Shown here: positions 58,015 to 64,000 of the stretch, in pieces
Layout: every line of letters begins with the position of its first letter
Numbering within the stretch: position 1 is the stretch's first letter
Source: Leclercia adecarboxylata
Lineage (GTDB): Bacteria; Pseudomonadota; Gammaproteobacteria; Enterobacterales; Enterobacteriaceae
DNA length: 64,000 nucleotides
NCBI RefSeq assembly: GCF_023639785.1
Contig: NZ_CP098325.1
Coordinates: 124,001-188,000, forward strand
Direction: 5' to 3'
Translations under genes and position numbers: made by a program
The notes under the pieces: model-generated
Databases searched by the model: none
Seen by the model: only the letters and a program-made list of their open reading frames with translations
What the model was told of the DNA's origin: nothing

Positions 58015-58192
58015 CGGTTCTCTCCCTTTTGTTCATGAAATGACAAAAATTTCAATCGACCCGGCTTGACGTGTCATCTAAAGAGACAATAGTTAATACA
58101 GGCTGATACGCAACATCCCTCATGTCGCAACAGGCCTCACTATAAACAATCACAAATATCGCCGAATTCGGCTCTTCTCTGGAGTCGCTTTG

Positions 58193-58897
58193 ATGATTAT
58201 AAAAAAAATAAGTGGCCGCCATGCCGTAACCGGTCTGGTGAGTTTCTTAGCCTGTCTGCTGACAGGCAACACAGCAAATGCCTGGCAACAGGAATATATC
58301 GTTTCGGATACAAAAAGTAATACCACTGAGCGTTATACATGGGATGACGATCACCAACCGCGTTATGAGGACATTCTCAAAGAGCGGATCCTCTCTTCGC
58401 AGAATATGCCCGGTTTAGCGCTGAATCTACCCGATACGTCGCCTGTTGAAGCGACCAGCTCCATGAGCGTGGGCCTGAGTATTCCCGTGGCCCGCCGTTT
58501 TACCACCGGACCGGTTGCCGCCTGGCACTATGACGGCTCTACGCCCAATATGTACAACGAGTTTGGCGATAGCGTGAACACCCAGTCGCTAATCGATCCC
58601 CTATGGCATGCCAGCGTCAGTACGCTCGGCTGGCGCGTTGATACGCGCGTGGGCGATCTCCGGCCCTGGGCGCAAATCAGCTATAACCAGCAGTTTGGCG
58701 ATAATCAGTGGAAAATGCAGTCCGGCCTGGGGCGCCTGGCGCCGTCCACGCAATACGGTAACTGGATGGATGTCACCGTCGGGGCCGATATGCTGATCAA
58801 CCCCTATATGGCGGCCTATGCCTCTATGTCACAGGCCGACAATATGACCACCGGCGAAGATTATCTCTATACCCTCGGCGTCAGCGCCAGGTTCTGA
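58193..58897 (+). CDS. yhjY: YhjY, autotransporter-type outer-membrane beta-barrel protein
   Basis: A 234-residue protein with a signal peptide ending GNTANA before WQQEY. The rest is composed of alternating strands, ending in GVSARF with a C-terminal Phe; it resembles the barrel of GDSL-lipase autotransporters (EstA). No lipase passenger is present, as in E. coli YhjY, so it is a barrel-only protein. TTG at 58190 is also in frame, but ATG at 58193 has GGAG eight bases upstream and is preferred. It lies between tag and yhjX as in E. coli. Confidence 0.88.
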   Translation: MIIKKISGRHAVTGLVSFLACLLTGNTANAWQQEYIVSDTKSNTTERYTWDDDHQPRYEDILKERILSSQNMPGLALNLPDTSPVEATSSMSVGLSIPVARRFTTGPVAAWHYDGSTPNMYNEFGDSVNTQSLIDPLWHASVSTLGWRVDTRVGDLRPWAQISYNQQFGDNQWKMQSGLGRLAPSTQYGNWMDVTVGADMLINPYMAAYASMSQADNMTTGEDYLYTLGVSARF

Positions 58898-58988
58898 ACT
58901 GAACGCATAAATGGCCTGTGCAGCGCCGGAAGTGAGCCTTCTCCGGTGCGGTTCAGACAGCAGTCCAGGCCATTCATTCCTGATTTTC

Positions 58989-59019
58989 GGCATTTCATTC
59001 CGCGCCCTCTGCATTTCAT
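58989..59019 (+). promoter_or_regulatory. YpdB-type direct repeat upstream of yhjX
   Basis: GGCATTTCAT-N11-TGCATTTCAT, 84 bases before the yhjX ATG. It matches the known YpdB site (two GGCATTTCAT copies 11 bases apart) with one mismatch. In E. coli YhjX is induced by extracellular pyruvate through YpdA/YpdB. Confidence 0.85.
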
Positions 59020-59102
59020 GCCGTTTTACCCCTGGTAAGTTAGGGTTTTAGTTATCGTTGTCAGCAGTGAATTTCCCTTTTTTCTGCTGCAGGACAACTG
59101 CC

Positions 59103-60305
59103 ATGAACACATCATCTTACAACCGCACTCGCTGGCTGACCCTTATCGGCACCATCGTGACCCAGTTTGCGCTGGGTTCAGTCTACACCTGGAGCCTGTT
59201 TAACAGCGCGCTCTCCGATAAACTCAATGCACCGGTGAGCCAGGTGGCTTTCTCCTTTGGCTTGCTGAGCCTGGGCCTGGCGCTCTCCTCCTCCGTTGCC
59301 GGTAAATTACAGGAACGCTTCGGCGTTAAGCGCGTCACCATGGCTTCCGGGCTGTTGCTCGGGCTCGGCTTCTTCCTGACCGCGCATTCCAGCAATCTGA
59401 TGATGCTGTGGCTGAGCGCCGGGGTGCTGGTAGGACTGGCGGATGGCGCGGGCTATCTGTTGACCCTGTCGAACTGTGTGAAATGGTTCCCGGAACGTAA
59501 AGGGCTGATCTCCGCCTTTGCCATTGGTTCTTACGGTCTTGGCAGCCTGGGCTTCAAATTTATCGACAGCAATTTGCTTGCCACCGTCGGCCTTGAAAAG
59601 ACCTTCATGATCTGGGGCGCTATCGTGCTGGTGATGATCCTGTTCGGTGCCACCCTGATGAAAGATGCCCCGCAGCAGGAAGTGAAATCCGTCAACGGTG
59701 TGGTAGAGAACGACTTTACGCTGGTCCAGTCAATGCGTAAGCCGCAGTACTGGATGCTGGCCGTGATGTTCCTGACCGCCTGCATGAGTGGCCTGTACGT
59801 GATTGGCGTGGCGAAAGATATCGCTCAGGGGATGGTAAAACTGGACGCGGCAACGGCGGCCAACGCGGTGACCGTTATCTCTATCGCCAACCTCTCTGGT
59901 CGCCTGGTGCTGGGGATCCTGTCTGATAAAATCGCCCGTATCCGCGTCATTACTATTGGCCAGGTGGTTTCGCTGGTGGGTATGGCGGCCCTGCTTTTCG
60001 CCCCGCTCAATGAAGTGACCTTCTTTGCGGCTATTGCCTGCGTTGCATTTAACTTCGGCGGCACCATCACCGTCTTCCCGTCGCTGGTAAGTGAATTCTT
60101 CGGGCTTAATAACCTGGCGAAAAACTACGGCGTTATTTATTTAGGTTTTGGTATCGGCAGTATTTGCGGTTCGCTTATTGCGTCGTTATTCGGCGGTTTC
60201 TATGTAACCTTCTGCGTAATATTCGCCCTGCTTATCCTTTCTCTGGCGCTTTCCACTACGATTCGCCAGCCACAGCGCGAAATATTTAAAGAAGCGCATG
60301 CCTGA
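59103..60305 (+). CDS. yhjX: YhjX, MFS transporter of the oxalate/formate antiporter type
   Basis: A 400-residue MFS protein with twelve hydrophobic segments, related to oxalate:formate antiporters (OFA family). The start is FALGSVYTWSLFNSALSDKL, and LGLADGAGYLLTLSNCVKWFPERKGL lies around helix 4-5. In E. coli it responds to pyruvate and is thought to transport it or a related acid. The ATG at 59103 is taken because the frame's earlier start (59058) lies in the leader after the YpdB site. A terminator follows at 60320. Confidence 0.93.
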   Translation: MNTSSYNRTRWLTLIGTIVTQFALGSVYTWSLFNSALSDKLNAPVSQVAFSFGLLSLGLALSSSVAGKLQERFGVKRVTMASGLLLGLGFFLTAHSSNLMMLWLSAGVLVGLADGAGYLLTLSNCVKWFPERKGLISAFAIGSYGLGSLGFKFIDSNLLATVGLEKTFMIWGAIVLVMILFGATLMKDAPQQEVKSVNGVVENDFTLVQSMRKPQYWMLAVMFLTACMSGLYVIGVAKDIAQGMVKLDAATAANAVTVISIANLSGRLVLGILSDKIARIRVITIGQVVSLVGMAALLFAPLNEVTFFAAIACVAFNFGGTITVFPSLVSEFFGLNNLAKNYGVIYLGFGIGSICGSLIASLFGGFYVTFCVIFALLILSLALSTTIRQPQREIFKEAHA

Positions 60306-60319
60306 GTAAATTCCCTCTA

Positions 60320-60345
60320 AGGGCCGGATATTCCGGCCTTTTTTG
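60320..60345 (+). terminator. terminator after yhjX
   Basis: GGCCGGA-TAT-TCCGGCC stem with a six-base T-run. Confidence 0.9.
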
Positions 60346-60570
60346 TTTCTGCACTCCGTAAAAAACAGTCCGATGGTATGTCATCGGACTTGTTTTTTTG
60401 TAAATATTTGCAGGGATCACATTCTCTGCTGCCACTTTTTCTTTTCCTTGTGGTCTACTTACCGCGCTTACAGACGTTTCCTATAACGTACTCCCAGGCA
60501 ATGAAATATGTTGTTCACTTTTTAACCAAGAGTGAGACGGCTCTACTTTATCTTTTTCCAGGTTGCATTA

Positions 60571-62262
60571 ATGAAATATATCAAAGCGATGACGCAACAA
60601 AAGCTCAGCTTTTTGCTCGCGTTGTACATCGGTCTGTTTATGAATGGCGCGGTTTTTTTCCGTCGGTTTGACGGTTATGCGCAAGACTTTACCGCCTGGA
60701 AAGGAATCGCTGCGGTCGTTGAACTGGTTGCCACTGTGCTGGTCACCTTCTTTTTACTGCGTTTGCTGTCGCTGTTTGGCCGCCGGATATGGCGCGTACT
60801 CGCCACGCTGGTGGTGTTGTGCTCGGCGGGTGCCAGCTATTACATGACCTTTATGAACGTGGTGATCGGCTACGGCATTATTGCCTCGGTCATGACCACA
60901 GATATTGATCTCTCGAAAGAGGTGGTCGGTATTCACTTTGTCCTCTGGCTGGTTTGCGTCAGCATCCTGCCGCTGCTGCTTATCTGGAACAACCGCTGCC
61001 GCTATACGCTGTTGCGCCAGCTGCGTACCCCAGGGCAGCGCATCAGAAGCGCTGCGGTGGTTGTCCTGGCGGGATTGATGGTGTGGGGCCCTATCCGCCT
61101 GCTGGATTTACAGCAGAAAAACGTTGAGCGTACCTCCGGCGTGGATATGCCGAGCTATGGCGGCGTGGTGGCGAACTCCTATCTGCCGTCTAACTGGATC
61201 TCCGCGCTGGGGTTATATGCCTGGGCGCAGGTGGATGAGTCTTCTGACAATAAATCGCTGATGAACCCGGCGAAGAAATTTACCTATCAGGCCCCTGCGG
61301 ATATTGATGATACCTATATGATCTTCATTATCGGTGAAACCACGCGCTGGGATCATATGGGGCTTCTGGGCTATGAGCGGGATACGACGCCGAAGCTGGC
61401 GCAGGAGAAAAACCTCGTCGCCTTCCGCGGTTACTCGTGCGATACCGCGACCAAGCTCTCGTTGCGCTGCATGTTCGTGCGTGAGGGTGGGGCAAGCGAT
61501 AACCCGCAGCGTACGCTGAAAGAGCAGAACGTCTTCGCGGTGCTGCGCCAGCTGGGCTTTAGCTCCGACCTCTACGCGATGCAAAGCGAGATGTGGTTCT
61601 ACAGCAACACCATGGCCAACAACATTGCCTATCGTGAGCAGATTGGCGCTGAGCCGCGTAACCGCGGTAAGAGCGTGGACGATATGCTGCTGATCGACGA
61701 GATGAAACGCTCGCTGCAGGGCAACCAGAATGGTAAGCATATGATTATTCTGCATACCAAAGGGTCGCACTTTAACTACACCCAGCGTTATCCGCGCAGC
61801 TTTGCAAAATGGACGCCGGAGTGTAAGGGCGTGGACAAAGACTGTAGCAAACAGCAGCTGATCAACTCCTACGATAACTCGGTGACCTATGTGGATCACT
61901 TTATCGACAGCGTGATTGACCAGGTGCGTGATAAGAAAGCTATTGTCTTCTACGCCGCCGATCACGGTGAGTCGATTAACGAGAAAGAGCATCTGCACGG
62001 CACGCCGCGCAAGATGGCACCGCCGGAGCAGTTCCGCGTCCCGATGATGGTGTGGATGTCTGACAAGTATCTGGCGAACCCGGAGAAAGCCAAAATGTTC
62101 GCCCACCTCAAAGAGCAGGCGGATATGAAAGTGGCGCACCGTCATGTGGAGCTGTACGACACCATTCTCGGTTGCCTCGGTTATACCTCGCCGGACGGCG
62201 GGATTAACGAGAATAACAACTGGTGTAAAGTGCCGGACACCGCGGTGAAAGCCGCGAAGTAA
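60571..62262 (+). CDS. eptB: kdo(2)-lipid A phosphoethanolamine transferase EptB
   Basis: EptB adds phosphoethanolamine to the outer Kdo of LPS, at the inner-membrane periplasmic face. 563 residues, the E. coli length. Four to five N-terminal membrane helices occupy about residues 1-170. The periplasmic sulfatase-like domain has the metal-binding Glu in IGETTRWDHMG, the expected nucleophile Thr in SCDTATKLSLRCMF, and metal ligands in FYAADHGES with HLHGTP. In E. coli it is repressed by sRNA MgrR and raised by sigma-E. The start at 60571 matches the family; 13 earlier codons are open. Confidence 0.96.
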   Translation: MKYIKAMTQQKLSFLLALYIGLFMNGAVFFRRFDGYAQDFTAWKGIAAVVELVATVLVTFFLLRLLSLFGRRIWRVLATLVVLCSAGASYYMTFMNVVIGYGIIASVMTTDIDLSKEVVGIHFVLWLVCVSILPLLLIWNNRCRYTLLRQLRTPGQRIRSAAVVVLAGLMVWGPIRLLDLQQKNVERTSGVDMPSYGGVVANSYLPSNWISALGLYAWAQVDESSDNKSLMNPAKKFTYQAPADIDDTYMIFIIGETTRWDHMGLLGYERDTTPKLAQEKNLVAFRGYSCDTATKLSLRCMFVREGGASDNPQRTLKEQNVFAVLRQLGFSSDLYAMQSEMWFYSNTMANNIAYREQIGAEPRNRGKSVDDMLLIDEMKRSLQGNQNGKHMIILHTKGSHFNYTQRYPRSFAKWTPECKGVDKDCSKQQLINSYDNSVTYVDHFIDSVIDQVRDKKAIVFYAADHGESINEKEHLHGTPRKMAPPEQFRVPMMVWMSDKYLANPEKAKMFAHLKEQADMKVAHRHVELYDTILGCLGYTSPDGGINENNNWCKVPDTAVKAAK

Positions 62263-62312
62263 CTGGTCTGGCGACTTTATAGCCGATCGAATGGCTTTTT
62301 CAGAATAAGGGA

Positions 62313-62341
62313 TTGACGGGGTCGCAGCGTAGCAGTAAGAT
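62313..62341 (+). promoter_or_regulatory. tRNA-Pro promoter
   Basis: TTGACG (62313), a 17-base spacer, then TAAGAT (62336). The following GCGCTCC is a GC-rich discriminator of the kind that makes tRNA and rRNA promoters sensitive to ppGpp. Confidence 0.8.
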
Positions 62342-62353
62342 GCGCTCCGCATT

Positions 62354-62430
62354 CGGCGAGTAGCGCAGCTTGGTAGCGCAACTGGTTTGGGACCAGTGGG
62401 TCGGAGGTTCGAATCCTCTCTCGCCGACCA
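62354..62430 (+). tRNA. proM: tRNA-Pro, anticodon TGG
   Basis: 77 nt including the encoded CCA. Acceptor CGGCGAG pairs with CTCGCCG. The anticodon stem ACTGG/CCAGT encloses TTTGGGA, with TGG at positions 34-36. The T arm is GGAGG-TTCGAAT-CCTCT. The sequence agrees with E. coli proM as I recall it, whereas the eptB-dppA position in K-12 carries proK (CGG). The symbol is given from sequence; by position it would be proK. Confidence 0.95.
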
Positions 62431-62469
62431 CATTCGAAAACCCCGCTCTTTGAGCGGGGTTTTTTGCAT
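62413..62469 (+). repeat. direct repeat copy 1: tRNA 3' end plus terminator
   Basis: 57 bases running from the T-loop (ATCCTCTCTCGCCGACCA) through CATTCG and the terminator stem CCCCGCTC-TT-TGAGCGGGG to TGCAT. An identical 57-base copy starts at 62579, 166 bases downstream. Confidence 0.95.
62437..62465 (+). terminator. terminator of tRNA-Pro
   Basis: AAAACCCCGCTC, a TT loop and TGAGCGGGGTTTTTT. The stem stands six bases after CCA. Confidence 0.93.
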
Positions 62470-62502
62470 CTGAAATTAATAAGGATGAGAACCTCCGGGG
62501 CA

Positions 62503-62578
62503 GGAGGTTCGACTCGAGCGAAGCGAGAGAACGTTGCTTCAGCAACGGCCCGCAGGGCGAGTCACGGAGTGACGAGTT
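62503..62578. repeat. T-arm fragment and 66-nt hairpin-rich insert
   Basis: GGAGGTTCGA (62503-62512) repeats the left half of the tRNA T arm. At the point between the two T-loop adenines a 66-base block is inserted (62513-62578). It contains consecutive small hairpins: CTCG/CGAG, CGTTGC-TTCA-GCAACG, GCCC-GCA-GGGC and GTCAC-GGA-GTGAC. The outer ends GACTCG and CGAGTT can also pair with each other. The remaining tRNA 3' end then resumes at 62579. Confidence 0.85.
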
Positions 62579-62635
62579 ATCCTCTCTCGCCGACCACATT
62601 CGAAAACCCCGCTCTTTGAGCGGGGTTTTTTGCAT
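62579..62635 (+). repeat. direct repeat copy 2: tRNA 3' end plus terminator
   Basis: An exact 57-base copy of 62413-62469, including CCA and the whole terminator hairpin (stem at 62603-62631). It cannot form a tRNA because no 5' half is present. Confidence 0.95.
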
Positions 62636-63037
62636 TTATCGCCTGTAGAAATTAACTCCCCAAAAGACTTATCTGCCTTAATTGGCAAAAATACGCCTTA
62701 CCTCAGTTTCACTCTGCCTGTTAACGTTTATGTGACATATTCCATTGTATTTTTTTATATATGGAATGATCTTTTTTCGCGTTGCTTATACATAACCTCA
62801 GCATTTTCCCCTGTGCGTTTTAACGTTCACGGCATTTAGTGCGCAGATAATCGCCATTCCGTAAGAAAATTTACCCTGGTTGAATAAATGTTAATCACTG
62901 GTTGTAGGAGAATGTGCAGAGAGTTGTGCTGCATCATGGCGGGTAGCATAAATTTCCCTGCTGAAAATATGCCCCGGTAGTTTTTTTAATCTTTGTTTGC
63001 CAATTCTCACACTTAGCGTAAATCCCCGTCACCTGTA

Positions 63038-63070
63038 TTGACGTTTTCACATTCTGTTGACAGATTGTAG
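63038..63070 (+). promoter_or_regulatory. candidate dppA promoter
   Basis: TTGACG at 63038 and a -10-like ATTGTA near 63064-63069. The start near 63076 gives a leader of about 165 bases, the leader length reported for E. coli dppA. Confidence 0.5.
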
Positions 63071-63205
63071 GGCACGAGGGGCAATTCAGGGAGGATCTGC
63101 GCTGCAACTCAGTCGCTCTTCTGAAAGGAATCTCCATCCCTTATAACGCCTTTGGGCAGCACCGACCGGACCGGGTAAAAAATAAATTAAAGGTCAGGCG
63201 GAGTA

Positions 63206-63224
63206 ACACAACAAAAACATCACA
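63206..63224 (+). promoter_or_regulatory. candidate GcvB small-RNA target in the dppA leader
   Basis: CA-rich ACACAACAAAAACATCACA just before the dppA ribosome site (TTGGAG). GcvB represses dppA in enterobacteria by pairing its GU-rich region with such CA-rich sequence. Inferred by similarity. Confidence 0.65.
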
Positions 63225-63240
63225 TTGGAGCAGAATAACA

Positions 63241-64000
63241 ATGAGTATTTCCTTGAAGAAGTCAGGGATGCTGAAGCTTGGTCTGAGCCTGGTAGCCATG
63301 ACTGTCGCAGCAAGCGTACAGGCAAAAACGTTGGTCTACTGTTCTGAAGGCTCGCCGGAAGGCTTTAACCCACAGCTCTTTACCTCGGGTACGACGTACG
63401 ACGCCAGCTCTGTACCTATCTATAACCGTCTGGTTGAATTCAAAACCGGTACCACGGAAGTTATTCCGGGTCTGGCAGAGAAGTGGGAAGTCAGCGAAGA
63501 CGGTAAAACCTATACCTTCCACCTGCGCCAGGGCGTGAAGTGGCAGGACAGCAAAGAGTTCAAACCGACGCGCGATCTGAACGCAGACGACGTGGTGTTC
63601 TCCTTCGACCGTCAGAAAAATGCCCAGAACCCGTACCACAAAGTCTCCGGCGGCAGCTATGAGTACTTCGAAGGTATGGGTCTGCCGGATCTGATCAGCG
63701 AAGTGAAAAAAGTTGACGATAAGACCGTTCAGTTCGTGCTGACCCGTCCGGAAGCGCCATTCCTGGCTGACCTGGCTATGGACTTCGCCTCTATTCTCTC
63801 TAAAGAGTACGCGGACAACATGCTGAAAGCCGGCACCCCGGAAAAAGTTGACCTGAACCCAATCGGTACCGGTCCATTCCAGCTGCTGCAGTACCAGAAA
63901 GACTCCCGTATTCTGTATAAAGCGTTCGAAGGTTACTGGGGCACCAAGCCGCAGATCGACCGTCTGGTCTTCTCTATCACGCCTGACGCCTCCGTGCGTT
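63241..64000 (+). CDS. dppA: dipeptide-binding periplasmic protein DppA, 3'-truncated by the window edge
   Basis: Periplasmic receptor of the dipeptide ABC importer; it also binds heme and serves chemotaxis through Tap. The reading frame opens at ATG 63241 and runs off the end (253 codons of about 535). Signal peptide MSISLKKSGMLKLGLSLVAM...AASVQA, mature start KTLVYCSEGSPEGFNP. Family SBP_bac_5 features include VEFKTGTTEVIPGLAEKWEVS and DVVFSFDRQKN. TTGGAG precedes the ATG. The rest of dppABCDF should follow outside the window. Confidence 0.97.
   Translation, partial: MSISLKKSGMLKLGLSLVAMTVAASVQAKTLVYCSEGSPEGFNPQLFTSGTTYDASSVPIYNRLVEFKTGTTEVIPGLAEKWEVSEDGKTYTFHLRQGVKWQDSKEFKPTRDLNADDVVFSFDRQKNAQNPYHKVSGGSYEYFEGMGLPDLISEVKKVDDKTVQFVLTRPEAPFLADLAMDFASILSKEYADNMLKAGTPEKVDLNPIGTGPFQLLQYQKDSRILYKAFEGYWGTKPQIDRLVFSITPDASVR

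Larger units (their letters stand above)
62636..63240. other. dppA upstream region
   Basis: 605 bases between the tRNA repeat unit and dppA, without a gene I can support. It is AT-rich to about 63060. The dppA promoter and leader occupy the last ~200 bases. Two short ORFs (62630-62839 plus strand, 62934-63137 minus strand) look random. Confidence 0.6.

Noticed and set aside
58190..58192. TTG as the start of yhjY
   Set aside because: ATG at 58193 has a better-spaced GGAG and begins the signal peptide.
61213..62469. 418-codon minus-strand ORF across eptB and the tRNA-Pro gene
   Set aside because: It is antisense to eptB, and its beginning is an antisense translation of the tRNA and its terminator.
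62300..62635. 111-codon minus-strand ORF containing VGERGFEPPTHWSQ
   Set aside because: This string is simply the antisense translation of tRNA-Pro and is a well-known false annotation; the repeated segment comes from the duplicated tRNA end.
62354..62640. Integrative element (attL/attR) at the tRNA-Pro gene
   Set aside because: The direct repeats resemble att sites, but only about 110 bases lie between them and no integrase or cargo is present, so a genomic island is not supported.
62934..63137. 67-codon minus-strand ORF and a 69-codon plus-strand ORF (62630-62839) upstream of dppA
   Set aside because: No similarity and no ribosome site that I recognise; they sit in AT-rich leader and promoter DNA.
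1..64000. CRISPR array, prophage, insertion sequence or integron
   Set aside because: No regularly spaced repeats, transposase, integrase or phage structural genes were seen on either strand.

Overview
The window is an ordinary chromosomal segment of a member of the Enterobacteriaceae, closest in style to Enterobacter, Leclercia or Lelliottia. This rests on near-identity of most products to Escherichia coli proteins as I remember them, on gene order, on GC-rich coding sequence, and on REP elements with the GTAGGC(C/T)GGG...CCCGGC form. The genus is an inference. Read left to right, the window follows the E. coli K-12 map from gpsA back to dppA, in the reverse of the K-12 numbering. It carries no phage, transposase, plasmid gene or CRISPR array. 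53 complete or partial protein genes other than the two edge fragments (gpsA at the left, dppA at the right) and one tRNA gene are listed.

Layout. 1-2.1 kb: gpsA (5' truncated), cysE and trmL. 2.1-5.8 kb: the L-lactate operon lldPRD. 6-10.2 kb: yibL and the mannitol operon mtlADR, with a promoter region holding four good CRP sites. 10.8-16.4 kb: yibI-yibH, yibF and the selenocysteine pair selA-selB. 16.4-20.8 kb: a ROK-type sugar kinase, aldB, yiaU and yiaT. 20.9-26.6 kb: the main accessory stretch. It has an AT-rich lone HsdR_N-type nuclease-domain gene, then a GH127 beta-L-arabinofuranosidase with its GPH-family transporter and a divergent AraC-type regulator. In K-12 the diketogulonate (yia-sgb) genes sit at this place. 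26.7-31.8 kb: ysaA, avtA, malS and bax. 31.8-40.1 kb: the xylose regulon xylFGHR / xylAB with its divergent control region. 40.1-48.5 kb: wecH, ysaB, glyQS, an additional ABC-F protein gene, yiaG, yiaF and cspA. 48.5-53.7 kb: a 2-ketogluconate catabolic operon (LacI-type regulator, kguE-, kguK- and kguT-like genes) placed directly upstream of ghrB. 53.9-64 kb: yiaD, bisC, yiaC, tag, yhjY, yhjX, eptB, a tRNA-Pro gene and the start of dppA.

How the genes work together. Most of the window is carbon-source catabolism: L-lactate, mannitol, xylose, maltodextrin (periplasmic MalS), ketogluconate, and probably arabinofuranosyl oligosaccharides. Each unit pairs a transporter with enzymes and a local regulator. 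Several carry recognisable operators in the sequence: CRP at mtl and xyl, a PtxS-like palindrome at kgu, FadR/LldR-like palindromes at lld, and a YpdB direct repeat at yhjX.

The most unusual structure is just after the tRNA-Pro gene. The 3' end of the tRNA and its terminator are repeated 166 bp downstream, and the repeated T-loop is split by a 66-nt block of consecutive small hairpins. This recalls the rtT repeats of the tyrT operon. Other points worth attention are a six-copy family of short inverted repeats built on CCCTCTCCC, the extra ABC-F gene with two tiny ORFs in its leader, and the lone AT-rich HsdR_N gene.
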